A stretch of DNA of 64,000 bases from Kribbella monticola. Its GTDB lineage: Bacteria; Actinomycetota; Actinomycetes; Propionibacteriales; Kribbellaceae. The stretch covers positions 62,001-126,000 of the forward strand of contig NZ_QFXK01000022.1 of assembly GCF_003261635.1 (NCBI RefSeq), read 5' to 3'. Both the position numbers and the translations under genes were made by a program. Below are positions 55,501 through 64,000 of this stretch, piece by piece. Positions within the stretch are counted from its first letter, which is position 1, and each line of letters opens with the position of its first letter. The notes below the pieces were generated by a model. The model had not been told where the DNA came from and ran no database searches. It worked only from the letters and a program-made list of their open reading frames with translations.

Positions 55501-57159
55501 ATGACGGGTGTGTTGCTGGAGTTGGATTTGACCAGGGGTGTGGTGGAGACGCCGCCTGCGTCGCCGTTGGCTGCGTTTCGGGCGCGGCATTTGCCTACGC
55601 TGCGTGAGCTGGTGTCGGCGCTGCGGAAGGGGTCGCGGGACGACTCGGTGGTCGGGCTCGTGGCGCATCTCGGTGGGCAGGGGTTGTCGCTCGCGCAGGT
55701 GCAGGATCTGCGCGAGGCGGTGACGGAGTTCCGTACGTCGGGGAAACCCGCCGTCGTCTGGACCGAGTCGTTCGGCGAGGTGGGCGGCGGGACCGTGCCG
55801 TACTACCTGGCGACCGCGTTCGACGAGATCTGGCTGCAGCCGTCGGGTGAGCTCGGGATCACCGGCGTTTCCGTCCAGGCGACCTTCATCCGGGGTGCGC
55901 TGGACAAAGCCGGGGTCATCCCGCAGTTCGGCAAGCGGCGCGAGTACAAGACCGCCGTGGACACGTTCACCGAGAGGGAGATGACCGGCCCCGCCCGGGA
56001 GATGGCGTCGCGGCTGGCGGAGTCGGCGTACGAGCAGATCGTCGAGGGCATCGCAGTACGGCGCGGGCTGGAGCCTGCTCGCGTCCGTGAGCTGGTGGAC
56101 AGCGCGCCGCTGTCGGCCGAGTCGGGTCGCGAGGCCGGGTTGGTGGATCAGCTCGGGTATCGCTCGGACGTGTACGACGCGCTTCGCAAGCAGCAGGAGT
56201 TCGAGCCGCTGCTGGCCGAGCGCTACGTACGGCGTGGGCCGCGGACGTTGCAGGACGTGCGCGACAACCTGCCCTGGCCGCAGAAGCCTGTCGTGGCGGT
56301 GATCCGGATCAGCGGCGGCATCACGGTCGGCCGCAACTCCGGCGGTGGGCCGCTGGGTGGCCCCGGCTCCGGTTCGGACACCATCGGTGCCGCTCTGCGC
56401 GCTGTGGCCGAGGACGAGAAGGTAAAAGCCGTCGTACTGCGGGTCGACAGCCCAGGCGGCTCGTATGTCGCTTCTGACGCGATTCGCCACGAGGTACTGC
56501 GGCTGCGCGCCACCGGCCGCCCCGTGATCGCCTCTATGGGCAGCGTGGCCGCGTCCGGCGGGTACTTCGTGGCCATGCCGGCCGATGTCGTCGTAGCTCA
56601 GCCAGGCACCATCACCGGCTCCATCGGCGTGCTCTCCGGCAAGGGCGTGGTCCGGGATGCGCTGGGCCGCATCGGCATCTCGCAGCAGGCCGTCTCGGAG
56701 GGCGAGAACGCCCGGATGTACTCCGCCCAGGAGGAGTTCTCCCCCGAGCAGTGGGAGCGCCTGGAGGAGACTCTGGACCGGATCTACGCCGACTTCGTCG
56801 CCAAGGCGGCTCAGGACCGCGGTCTGCCCGAGGCGGAGCTGGAAGCGCTGGCCCGCGGCCGGGTCTGGACCGGTGCGGATGCCCACGCCCACAAGCTCGT
56901 CGACGAACTGGGCGGTTTCGAGCACGCGCTCCGGCTCGCCTGCAACCGAGCCGGTCTCGACCGCGACCACATCACCGTCGCCACGGCTCCGCACCGCTCC
57001 CTCCTCGACCGTCTGCGCCCACCGACCACCACCGAAGACCTGGCCGCTACCGCCAAGTCCGCGTTCAGCGCCGACGGCCTGACCGCAGCCGTCTACACCG
57101 CTCTCGGGCTACCGCCGAGCGGAGCCTTGACGATGCCGCTGACCTGGCGGATCAGCTAG
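55501..57159 (+). CDS. sppA: signal peptide peptidase SppA
   Basis: Protein of 552 residues with two tandem S49 (ClpP-like) domains as in E. coli SppA. The general-base lysine is in the N-terminal domain at Lys150 (GKRREYKTAVD), and the nucleophile is in the C-terminal domain at Ser352 (GSVAASGGYF). No clear N-terminal membrane anchor is visible, unlike E. coli. It should degrade cleaved signal peptides or small membrane-derived peptides. It begins 30 bp after the DUF2550 gene in the same direction, so an operon is possible. Confidence 0.9.
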   Translation: MTGVLLELDLTRGVVETPPASPLAAFRARHLPTLRELVSALRKGSRDDSVVGLVAHLGGQGLSLAQVQDLREAVTEFRTSGKPAVVWTESFGEVGGGTVPYYLATAFDEIWLQPSGELGITGVSVQATFIRGALDKAGVIPQFGKRREYKTAVDTFTEREMTGPAREMASRLAESAYEQIVEGIAVRRGLEPARVRELVDSAPLSAESGREAGLVDQLGYRSDVYDALRKQQEFEPLLAERYVRRGPRTLQDVRDNLPWPQKPVVAVIRISGGITVGRNSGGGPLGGPGSGSDTIGAALRAVAEDEKVKAVVLRVDSPGGSYVASDAIRHEVLRLRATGRPVIASMGSVAASGGYFVAMPADVVVAQPGTITGSIGVLSGKGVVRDALGRIGISQQAVSEGENARMYSAQEEFSPEQWERLEETLDRIYADFVAKAAQDRGLPEAELEALARGRVWTGADAHAHKLVDELGGFEHALRLACNRAGLDRDHITVATAPHRSLLDRLRPPTTTEDLAATAKSAFSADGLTAAVYTALGLPPSGALTMPLTWRIS

Positions 57160-57169
57160 CGACAAGGCG

Positions 57170-57907
57170 TCAGCTCGCCCACGGGCGAGGAAACTGCGGA
57201 CCGTCGAGCGGAGCGCCGGGGGGCAAGGCGAGCGGGTCCGTGACGACGTGGGGAGTGCCGGAGTACGTCGTGTCCGCGTCCATGTAGATGTTGATGTGAG
57301 CGAAGCGGGCCGTGTCGGTGGTGTTGGGCAGCGCCATGTGACCGGTGTAGCCGGAGTGGAAGGTGCAGTCGCCGGCGTACAAGGGGACCGTCACCCTGGA
57401 GGAGTAGCGCAGCTCGGGAGCCATCGTGAAGAGGTCCTCCTCGTCGGCGAGGTTCTGCGGCTTCAGGTCCGTGCGGGTCTGCGAGCCGGGGAGGAACGTC
57501 ATGCAGCCGCGCTCGGGCGGTACGTCGACCAGGGCGATCCAGGCCGACAAGGGCAGCCGGTCTCCTGCGTGCGGCCAGTAGGGCCGGTCCTGGTGGAACT
57601 GGGTCGCCGCGTTGCTGTGCGGCTCCTTCACGAGCATCTGGTCGTGCCAGAGCCGAAGCGGGAACCCGGCCAGCTCCTCGGCGATCTTGGCGATACCGGG
57701 GTGGAGCGTGAGCTCACGTAGTACCGGGTCCTGCTGCCAGACGTTGACGAGTTGGCTGAAGATGGCGTCGTGCTGCAGCCGGTCGGCGCGGTGCTGCTCG
57801 AGGTAACCGGCGGCCCGGTCGCGGTACCGCTTCACCTCGTCGCTCGTGAGCACCGAGGGGACTCGGACGAATCCGTCTTTGCGATAGGAATCAACGAGAT
57901 CGTTCAT
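57170..57907 (-). CDS. phytanoyl-CoA dioxygenase (PhyH) family protein
   Basis: Protein of 245 residues of the Fe(II)/2-oxoglutarate-dependent PhyH family. The N-terminus has YRKDGFVRVPSVLTSDEV, the standard opening. FHQDRPYWPH supplies the HxD iron ligands, WIALVDVPPERGCMTFLPGS is the central core, and HSGYTGHMALPNTT supplies the distal His. The substrate is unknown; members hydroxylate small metabolites. Convergent with sppA and divergent from an AraC-type regulator 69 bp away, its probable controller. Confidence 0.92.
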   Translation of the reverse strand: MNDLVDSYRKDGFVRVPSVLTSDEVKRYRDRAAGYLEQHRADRLQHDAIFSQLVNVWQQDPVLRELTLHPGIAKIAEELAGFPLRLWHDQMLVKEPHSNAATQFHQDRPYWPHAGDRLPLSAWIALVDVPPERGCMTFLPGSQTRTDLKPQNLADEEDLFTMAPELRYSSRVTVPLYAGDCTFHSGYTGHMALPNTTDTARFAHINIYMDADTTYSGTPHVVTDPLALPPGAPLDGPQFPRPWAS

Positions 57908-57976
57908 GTCTCCACTCTGCTGCTGACAAGCGTGAGGAGACAGGAAGATCCCGGGCAACAGTCGTACGATTCTGAC

Positions 57977-58945
57977 ATGCCGGAGACCCTGCACGAGGCG
58001 GAGCTGTTTCTCGGCGGCCCGGTCTGGGGTGGCGTGCACCGGCTGGACGTGGATGTCGAGGCGCATGCGCACGACTTCGTCGAGATCGCCGTCGTCGGGA
58101 CCGGAACAGGTCGTCACCAGACGAGCCAGGGCGAACAGCTGGTTCGCCGTGGGCAGGTGATCGTGCTGCGCCCGGGCGCGTGGCACGCGTTCCGCGAGTG
58201 CTCGGACCTGGTCGTCGCCAACTGCTGCATCTCGGCGCAAGGGCTCAGCGCCGAGCTGTCGGCATTGCAGCAGATTCCCGTACTACGGGATCTTCTCTGG
58301 ACAGCGCCGATCGCCCGCGGACCCCACGGCCTCGCGGTGGTCCAGGTCGCTCCGGACGCCGCGGACGACGCGATCGAAGAGATCGCCAGGTTGGAGCGGG
58401 AGTTGTCCCACCGGAGGAGCAGCGGGCCGCCCGATCGCAAGCATCGGCCGAGCAGCGGACCGGCCGACCGCGAGCCCCGACGCAGCAGCGGACCGGCCGA
58501 CCGCGAGCCCGAGCGCGATGCGCGGCGCGAGTCCGGGCGGTTGCTTGGACGGTTGGTGAGTGTGTTGGGCATTCTGGCCGACGGTCTGATTGAGCAGCCG
58601 GCAACACCTCACCAGGCCGTGCACCCGGCGGTGACGGCCGCGGTGGGGCACCTCCAGGCAGCGTTGACCGAGCCGTGGCGGCTGGACGACCTAGCGGCAG
58701 CGGTGAACCTCGACCCGGCGTACCTGAGCCGGCTTTTCCGGCGGCACACCGGCTTGAGCCCGCTCGGCTTCCTCGCCCGGCTCCGAGCGGAGCGTGCAGC
58801 AACGCTGCTCGTCCAGACGACTCTGCCGGCCTCGCGCGTGGGCGCGGCGGTCGGCTGGGACGACCCGACCTACTTCGCTCGTCGCTTCCGCGCCCTGGTC
58901 GGCTCCACCCCTAGCGAGTACCGCGCCCGCACGCAGCGGCTATGA
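57977..58945 (+). CDS. AraC family transcriptional regulator with repeat-expanded linker
   Basis: Protein of 322 residues. Residues 1-135 form a cupin sensor (VEAHAHDFVEIAVVGTGTGR; LVRRGQVIVLRPGAWHAFRE). Residues about 145-185 are an Arg/Ser/Pro/Asp-rich linker with three RRSSGPADREP-like units. The C-terminal 100 residues carry two helix-turn-helices (WRLDDLAAAVNLDPAYLSRL, FRRHTGLSPLGFLARLRAER; ASRVGAAVGWDDPTYFARRF). It is divergent from the PhyH gene, which it likely regulates. Confidence 0.92.
   Translation: MPETLHEAELFLGGPVWGGVHRLDVDVEAHAHDFVEIAVVGTGTGRHQTSQGEQLVRRGQVIVLRPGAWHAFRECSDLVVANCCISAQGLSAELSALQQIPVLRDLLWTAPIARGPHGLAVVQVAPDAADDAIEEIARLERELSHRRSSGPPDRKHRPSSGPADREPRRSSGPADREPERDARRESGRLLGRLVSVLGILADGLIEQPATPHQAVHPAVTAAVGHLQAALTEPWRLDDLAAAVNLDPAYLSRLFRRHTGLSPLGFLARLRAERAATLLVQTTLPASRVGAAVGWDDPTYFARRFRALVGSTPSEYRARTQRL
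58418..58516. repeat. 33-bp in-frame minisatellite in the AraC gene
   Basis: Three units start at 58418, 58451 and 58484. The second and third share the 26-base block beginning AGCAGCGGACCGGCCGACCG; the first is diverged. The unit encodes 11 residues and lies in the linker between sensor and DNA-binding domains. Confidence 0.88.
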
Positions 58946-59524
58946 CTTCCGGTCGCCGCCGGGCACCCAGAGGACGTCGCCGCCGGAGGAGAGGTTGGCG
59001 ACCCGGCCGAGGATGAACAGCAGGTCGGACAGCCGGTTGAGGTAGGTGATCGCGAGCAGGTTCACGCTCGGCCCGTGCGCCTCGACCGCCACCCAGCCGG
59101 CGCGCTCGGCCCGCCTGGTGACCGTGCGGGCCACGTTCAGGTACGCCGACCCGACCGAACCGCCGGGCAGGATGAACGAGCGCAGCTTGGTCAGCCGGTT
59201 GTTGTACTCGTCGCACCACCCTTCGAGCCGGTCGATGTACTCCTGGGTGATCCGCAGCGGCGGGTACTCCGGGTCGGGAGTGATCGGATTGCACAGGTCC
59301 GCGCCCACGTCGAACAGGTCGTTCTGGATCCGCGTCAGCAGCAGCACCAGCGAACTGTTGAGATGGCCGGCCGCGATCGCGACGCCGATCGAGGAGTTCG
59401 CCTCGTCGACCTCGCCGTACGCCGCCAGCCGCGGATCGGTCTTGGTGGTCTTGCTCATGTCGCCCAGGCGGGTCTCGCCGGCGTCGCCGGTCCGGGTATA
59501 GATCCGCGTCAAGTTCACAGCCAT
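58940..59524 (-). CDS. cob(I)yrinic acid a,c-diamide adenosyltransferase (PduO type)
   Basis: Protein of 194 residues. It attaches the adenosyl group of ATP to cob(I)alamin or cobyrinate diamide. The N-terminus IYTRTGDAGETRLGD is the ATP-binding signature of PduO-type enzymes. GEVDEANSSIGVA and the late helix VARTVTRRAERAG (with conserved Arg residues), then YLNRLSDLLFILGR, complete the motif set. It converges with the AraC gene (6-bp overlap) and is divergent from murA. It would act on products of the corrin genes at 5-13 kb. Confidence 0.94.
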   Translation of the reverse strand: MAVNLTRIYTRTGDAGETRLGDMSKTTKTDPRLAAYGEVDEANSSIGVAIAAGHLNSSLVLLLTRIQNDLFDVGADLCNPITPDPEYPPLRITQEYIDRLEGWCDEYNNRLTKLRSFILPGGSVGSAYLNVARTVTRRAERAGWVAVEAHGPSVNLLAITYLNRLSDLLFILGRVANLSSGGDVLWVPGGDRKS

Positions 59525-59574
59525 GTCACGGCACTCTACGCAGGGTCGAGAAGCCGAGCCGATACAGTCAGCAG

Positions 59575-60861
59575 GTGGAACGGTTTCGGATCGCAGGTGA
59601 GGCACGGCTCCAGGGCACGGTCGAGGTGGCAGGCGCGAAGAACAGCGTGCTGAAGCTGATGGCGGCGGCTCTGCTGGCCGAGGGGACGACGACGCTCCGG
59701 CAGGTGCCGAGCATCCTGGACGTCACCTTCATGGCCCAGCTGCTGGACACGCTCGGCTGCTCGGTGAAGGTCGACGCGGACGCCAGTACGGCGACCATCG
59801 CGGTGCCGGGTGAGATCGGCCACCAGTGCGACTACGAGCTGGTCCGCAAGCTGCGGGCCTCGATCTCGGTACTCGGGCCGCTGCTCGGCCGGTGCGGTCA
59901 GGCGGAGGTGGCGCTGCCCGGCGGCGACAACATCGGCTCGCGCGGGCTGAACATGCACGTCGCGGGCCTGGAGTCGATGGGCGCGAAGGTCCACATCGAG
60001 CACGGTTTCGTGATCGCGGAGGCGCCGCAGGGCCTGCACGGCGCCGAGGTGTGGCTCGACTTCCCCAGCGTCGGCGCGACCGAGACGATCATGATGGCCG
60101 CGGTACTGGCCAAGGGCACCACGGTGATCGAGAACGCCGCCCGGGAGCCGGAGATCCAGGACATCGCCGCGATGCTGGTCGAGATGGGTGCCCAGATCGA
60201 CGGCGCCGGTACGCCGCGGATCGAGGTCTCCGGCGTCGACGGACTGCTCCAGCCGGTCGACCACGTGGTGGTCCCGGACCGGATCGTCAGTGGCAGCTGG
60301 GCGTTCGCGGCGGCGATCACCAAGGGCGACATCACCATCGCGAACGGTCACGCCGAGCATCTCGAACTGCCGCTGGACAAGCTGCACAAGGCCGGCGCCG
60401 AGATCAGCGTCCTGAATCCGGGCTTCCGGGTCGTGATGCACGACCGGCCGAAGCCGGTGGACGTGGTCACCCTGCCGTACCCGGGCTTCGCGACGGACCT
60501 GCAGGCCTTCGTGATCGCGATGAACGCGGTCAGCGACGGCGCCGCGATGGTGACCGAGAACCTGTTCGAAGGCCGGTTCACCTTCGCCCAGGAGCTGACC
60601 CGGCTCGGCGCGCAGATCCAGACCGACGGGCACCACGCCGTCGTACGGGGCGTCCCGCGGCTGTCCGGAGCGCCGGTGGTGGCCAGTGACATCCGGGCAG
60701 GCGCTGCGCTGGTGATCGCCGGGCTCGCGGCCGAGGGGGAGACCCTGGTGTCGGCCGCGCACCACGTGCACCGCGGCTACACCGACTTCGCCGGCAACCT
60801 GCGCCGCCTCGGGGCCGACGTCACCGTCGAGCCCGACGACGCCGAGCTGTACTGGAACTGA
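59575..60861 (+). CDS. murA: UDP-N-acetylglucosamine 1-carboxyvinyltransferase
   Basis: Protein of 428 residues catalysing the first committed step of peptidoglycan synthesis, transfer of enolpyruvate from PEP to UDP-GlcNAc. The catalytic cysteine that fosfomycin alkylates is present as Cys107 in LGRCGQAEVALPGG. The N-terminal AGAKNSVLKLMAAALLAEG loop and the C-terminal AALVIAGLAAEGET motif are canonical. GTG start at 59575. The neighbouring adenosyltransferase-murA divergent pair is common in actinobacteria. Confidence 0.96.
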   Translation: MERFRIAGEARLQGTVEVAGAKNSVLKLMAAALLAEGTTTLRQVPSILDVTFMAQLLDTLGCSVKVDADASTATIAVPGEIGHQCDYELVRKLRASISVLGPLLGRCGQAEVALPGGDNIGSRGLNMHVAGLESMGAKVHIEHGFVIAEAPQGLHGAEVWLDFPSVGATETIMMAAVLAKGTTVIENAAREPEIQDIAAMLVEMGAQIDGAGTPRIEVSGVDGLLQPVDHVVVPDRIVSGSWAFAAAITKGDITIANGHAEHLELPLDKLHKAGAEISVLNPGFRVVMHDRPKPVDVVTLPYPGFATDLQAFVIAMNAVSDGAAMVTENLFEGRFTFAQELTRLGAQIQTDGHHAVVRGVPRLSGAPVVASDIRAGAALVIAGLAAEGETLVSAAHHVHRGYTDFAGNLRRLGADVTVEPDDAELYWN

Positions 60862-60917
60862 CCGCCGTACTTGGAAGTAGTGCCGCGGTATGACGGGCAC
60901 GGGTTAGGGTCGGGCCC

Positions 60918-62096
60918 ATGACTGACCGCCTGATCAAACCCGTCGGCCGTGGTTTCCTGTTCCTCGATTCGCACCCGGCCGGGTGCGCCCAGCTGGTCCG
61001 GGACCTGACCGGCCAGGTCGAGGCCCGTACGACGGACTCGCGGCCGGTCGCGTTGATCGTCGGCTCCAGCTCGGGGTACGGACTGGCCGCGACGGTCGCG
61101 GGGCTCGCCCGGTACGGGATCAACGGCGTCGGTGTCTCCTTCGAGAAGGCGCCGACCCATCGGCGTACGGCGACCGCGGGTTGGTACCGGACCGCGGAGA
61201 CCGCGGCGTATGCGGCCGAGCGCGGCAGCGAGTTCCACTTCGTCAACGCGGACGCCTTCGCGGACACGACGAAGGCGGACGTGCTCGACCTGATCGCCGA
61301 GCGGTTCGGGGGAGTGGACTACCTGATCTACAGCGTCGCCGCGCCGCGCCGGGTCGACCCGCGCACGGACACGACGTACCAATCGGTGATCAAGGCGATC
61401 GGGCAGCCGGCTCGGACGAAGAGCCTCGCGTTCGAGGACGGCGAACCGGTGCTGCAGGAGGTCGCGATCGAGGTTGCGACTGACGAAGAGGTCGCCGAGA
61501 CCGTCCAGGTGATGGGCGGTGAGGACTGGATCCGCTGGGTGGACGCGCTGGAGGAGCGCAAACTGCTCAAGGACGGGTTCAGCACGGTCGCGCTGACCTA
61601 TATCGGCTCGGAGCTGACCGGCCCGATCTACCGGCAGGGCTCGATCGGCGCTGCGAAGGCGCACCTTGAGAAGACGGCCGAAACACTGCGCGAGCGCGAC
61701 GGCGTACAGGCCCGTACGTCGGTCAACGGGGCCGCCGTGACGCAGGCATCGTCCGCGATCCCCGGCATCGGGCTGTACGTGAGCGTGTTGCACAAGGTGC
61801 TCGGCGACAAGCTGCAGACGCCGATGCAGCAGTCGATCTCGTTGTGGGACCAGCTCACCGGCGCGAAGCCGCTCGACCTCGACGAGGACGGCCGGATCCG
61901 CCTGGATCGCTGGGAACTCGATCCGGCCGTGCAGGCAGCGGTCAAGGAGCAGTGGGATTCGGCGACCGTCGACAACATCGGTGAGGTCGCCGACGCCGCC
62001 TGGTTCTACTCAGAAGTCCGCCGCCTCTACGGCTTCGACGTCCCCGGCGTCGACTACGACCGCGAGACCAAGGTCGACATGGAGTGGCCCACCTGA
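60918..62096 (+). CDS. fabV: FabV-type trans-2-enoyl-ACP/CoA reductase
   Basis: Protein of 392 residues, an NAD(P)H-dependent enoyl reductase of the FabV/Ter family. The N-terminus has IKPVGRGFLFLDSHPAGC, and the nucleotide motif is VGSSSGYGLAATVAGL. The catalytic YIGSELTGPIYRQGSIGAAK contains Y-x8-K, the spacing that separates FabV from FabI (Y-x6-K). It reduces the enoyl group in fatty-acid elongation or acts on crotonyl-CoA-type substrates. It is a single-gene unit between murA and a terminator. Confidence 0.92.
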   Translation: MTDRLIKPVGRGFLFLDSHPAGCAQLVRDLTGQVEARTTDSRPVALIVGSSSGYGLAATVAGLARYGINGVGVSFEKAPTHRRTATAGWYRTAETAAYAAERGSEFHFVNADAFADTTKADVLDLIAERFGGVDYLIYSVAAPRRVDPRTDTTYQSVIKAIGQPARTKSLAFEDGEPVLQEVAIEVATDEEVAETVQVMGGEDWIRWVDALEERKLLKDGFSTVALTYIGSELTGPIYRQGSIGAAKAHLEKTAETLRERDGVQARTSVNGAAVTQASSAIPGIGLYVSVLHKVLGDKLQTPMQQSISLWDQLTGAKPLDLDEDGRIRLDRWELDPAVQAAVKEQWDSATVDNIGEVADAAWFYSEVRRLYGFDVPGVDYDRETKVDMEWPT

Positions 62097-62101
62097 TCAA
62101 T

Positions 62102-62155
62102 CCCTTGCGTCCGAAGCATCGAGGGGCAGGACCCACGTCTCTTCGGACGCAAGGG
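62102..62155. terminator. 15-bp perfect stem between fabV and the helicase
   Basis: CCCTTGCGTCCGAAG (62102-62116) and CTTCGGACGCAAGGG (62141-62155) are perfect inverted repeats around a 24-base loop. It starts 6 bp after the fabV stop and ends 3 bp before the convergent helicase stop, so it can stop both transcripts. Confidence 0.8.
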
Positions 62156-62157
62156 CT

Positions 62158-64000
62158 CTAGAGTGGTTTGAAGGAGACGAGTTCGAGGACCAGGGCGCCG
62201 GCTTCGTCGGAGGCCTCGAGGTCGACGGTGGCGGTGATGCGCCAGTCGTGGTTGCCCTCGGGGTCGTCGATGATCTGCTGCACCTCCCAGTAGCCGGGGT
62301 GCTCCTCGACCATGAACAGTGCCGGTCCGCGAGCGGCCGGTCCTGTTCCGAGGCTGCTGTGCTCGGCGTAGTACGCCGTACCGGCTTCTGCCCAGCGGCC
62401 CGCGTCCCAGCCGGACTCCTGGTCGAGCTGGCCGAGCTCCGCCCAGCGGTGCAGCGCGACGAGCTCGACGCGGCGGAACATCGCGTTGCGGACCAGGACC
62501 CGGAAAGCCCTGCTGTTCAAGGTGATCCGGCGCGGTCCGGCCGGCACCGGCGCGACGACCTGGTCGGTGGCCGGGTTGGTCAGCTCCTCCCATTCGTCGA
62601 GCAGGCTGGAGTCGGTCTGCCGGACGACCTCGCCGAGCCACTCGATCAGGTCGGTGAGATCCTCGTTCACCTTGTCCGGCGGCACGGTCTGCCGGAGCGC
62701 CTTGTAGGTGTCGGACAGATACCGCAGTACGACGCCTTCCGAGCGGGCTAGACCGTAGTACTGGACGAACTCGCCGAACGTCATCGCCCGCTCGAACATG
62801 TCCCGGACCACGGACTTCGGTGACAACCCGGTGTCCGCGATCCACGGATGCGTCTGGCGGTACATGTCGAACGTTGCCTCGAGCAACTCTTCGAGCGGCT
62901 TCGGCCAGCTGATCTCGTCGAGCAGCTCCATCCGCTCCTCGTACTCGATCCCGTCGGCCTTCATCCCCTGCACGGCCTCGCCCTTGGCGTGATGCAGCTG
63001 GGCGAGCAGAACCGCGCGCGGGTCCTCCAGCGTCGCCTCGATGATCGAGACGACGTCGAGCGCGTACGTCGGGTCCTCGGGGTCGAGCAGGTCGAGCGCG
63101 GCCAGCGCGAAGGTGGACAACGGCTGGTTCAGGCTGAAGTCCTTCTGCAGATCGACCGTCAGCCGCAGCGACCGGCCGTTCTCGTCGGGCTCGTCGAGCC
63201 GCTCGACGACGCCCGCGGTGAGCAGCGTGCGGTAGATCTGGATCGCGCGGCGGATCAACCGCAGTTGCGCGCGCGAATCCTCGTGGTTGTCCTGCAGCAG
63301 ATGCCGCATGCTCGCGAACGCGTCGCCGTCGCGGGCGATCACGTTCAGCAGCATCGCGTGGCTGACCCGCATCCTGCTCTGCAGCGCTTCGGGCTCGGCC
63401 GCGACCAAGCGGTCGAAGGTGTCCTCGCCCCACGTGACGAACCCCTCCGGCGGCTTCTTCCGCTGCACCCGGCGCTGCTTCTTCGGATCGTCGCCGGCCT
63501 TGGCCATCAGCCGGACGTTCTCCACGACGTGGTCCGGCGCCTGCACGACGACCGTGCCGGAGGTGTCGTACCCGGCGCGGCCCGCGCGACCCGCGATCTG
63601 ATGGAACTCGCGTGCCTTGAGGATGCGCTGCCGGCGTCCGTCGTACTTGCTCAGCGCCGTCAGCAACACGGTCCTGATCGGCACGTTGATGCCGACGCCG
63701 AGGGTGTCGGTGCCGCAGATGACCTTGAGCAGACCGGCCTGAGCGAGCTGCTCGACCAGCCTTCGGTACTTCGGGAGCATGCCGGCGTGGTGGACGCCGA
63801 TCCCGTGCATGATCAGCCGCTGCAGCGTCTTGCCGAAGCCGGGGCTGAACCGGAAGTGCCCGATGAGCTCCTTGATCTTGTCCTTCTCCTCCTTCGTGCA
63901 GACGTTGATGCTGGTCAGCGCCTGGGCGCGTTCCAGGGCCGACGCCTGCGTGAAGTGGACGACGTACACCGGCGCCTGATGCGTCACCAGCAGCTCGGTG
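62158..64000 (-). CDS. Ski2/Mtr4-like DEAD/H RNA helicase with DUF3516 C-terminus (5' end outside the window)
   Basis: Partial gene: the frame is open through the right edge (the last bases still read in frame, ending TELLVTHQAPVYVV), so only the C-terminal 613 residues are seen. They begin in helicase domain 2, with VHHAGMLPKYRRLVEQLAQA, GTDTLGVGINVPIRTVL and motif VI as QIAGRAGRAGYD. The last 430 or so residues match the DUF3516 region (PPEGFVTWGEDTFDRLV, RVSHAMLLNVIARDGDAF, EGVVLRYLSDTYKALRQTVP) that is specific to actinobacterial helicases of this family. Such enzymes unwind RNA; the physiological target is unknown. Confidence 0.9.
   Translation of the reverse strand, partial: TELLVTHQAPVYVVHFTQASALERAQALTSINVCTKEEKDKIKELIGHFRFSPGFGKTLQRLIMHGIGVHHAGMLPKYRRLVEQLAQAGLLKVICGTDTLGVGINVPIRTVLLTALSKYDGRRQRILKAREFHQIAGRAGRAGYDTSGTVVVQAPDHVVENVRLMAKAGDDPKKQRRVQRKKPPEGFVTWGEDTFDRLVAAEPEALQSRMRVSHAMLLNVIARDGDAFASMRHLLQDNHEDSRAQLRLIRRAIQIYRTLLTAGVVERLDEPDENGRSLRLTVDLQKDFSLNQPLSTFALAALDLLDPEDPTYALDVVSIIEATLEDPRAVLLAQLHHAKGEAVQGMKADGIEYEERMELLDEISWPKPLEELLEATFDMYRQTHPWIADTGLSPKSVVRDMFERAMTFGEFVQYYGLARSEGVVLRYLSDTYKALRQTVPPDKVNEDLTDLIEWLGEVVRQTDSSLLDEWEELTNPATDQVVAPVPAGPRRITLNSRAFRVLVRNAMFRRVELVALHRWAELGQLDQESGWDAGRWAEAGTAYYAEHSSLGTGPAARGPALFMVEEHPGYWEVQQIIDDPEGNHDWRITATVDLEASDEAGALVLELVSFKPL

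Overview
The window is high-GC actinobacterial DNA. GTG starts and 4-bp GTGA/ATGA overlaps are frequent, and the genes use NNC/NNG codons throughout. Mycothiol- and F420-type enzymes, a zinc-type RpmE and a Rho with a very long basic/acidic insert all point to Actinomycetota. Gene content and synteny (argS-lysA-hom-thrC-thrB-rho-rpmE-prfA-prmC-sua5-wecA-atp operon) fit a Kribbella/Nocardioides-type member of Propionibacteriales. The genus is an inference from family knowledge, not a database match.

Layout. About 1-30 kb is an accessory, mostly monocistronic region. It holds a secreted DUF1906 protein with two SH3-like repeats, a GyrI-like protein, a flavin monooxygenase-like protein, a GNAT, and a tandem pair of four-helix membrane paralogues. 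The aerobic cobalamin genes cobG-cobH-cobIJ follow, with cobF separated from them by a carboxyethylornithine synthase-like gene, a TMEM175-like channel and a secreted carboxylesterase. Next come a secreted two-protease fusion, an HTH regulator, an NTF2-like protein, an APH-type kinase, an SDR/TetR divergent pair with three phased operators, an LLM oxidoreductase, zwf, a frameshifted serine hydrolase, a DGPF/ECF sigma pair, a mycothiol-dependent-type enzyme, an aldo/keto reductase/AraC pair, tRNA-Arg(CCG), a PspC protein, two lipoproteins and a FitAB-type toxin-antitoxin pair.

About 31-55 kb is core genome. argS-lysA-hom-thrC-thrB forms a tightly overlapped aspartate-family operon. Then come rho with a long leader, rpmE, prfA-prmC, a convergent pair (lipoprotein and adenosine deaminase), the threonylcarbamoyl-AMP synthase and wecA, and the complete F1Fo ATP synthase operon (atpI-like, atpZ-like, atpB-E-F-H-A-G-D-C).

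About 55-64 kb holds a DUF2550 protein, SppA, a PhyH dioxygenase/AraC divergent pair, a PduO-type cobalamin adenosyltransferase (linked in function to the cob genes at 5-13 kb), murA, a FabV-type enoyl reductase, and the C-terminal part of a Ski2/Mtr4-like helicase that runs off the right edge.

The most unusual items are: (1) a trypsin-fold protease domain nested inside an Ig-like repeat of a sedolisin; (2) three 16-bp palindromic operators spaced exactly 31 bp apart; (3) two inverted copies of a 40-bp palindrome between rho and rpmE; (4) a serine hydrolase broken by a 5-bp tandem duplication; (5) in-frame minisatellites in thrB and an AraC regulator that share the same core; and (6) an ORF filling the rho leader and overlapping the rho start. 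I found no CRISPR array, insertion sequence, prophage or replication origin.
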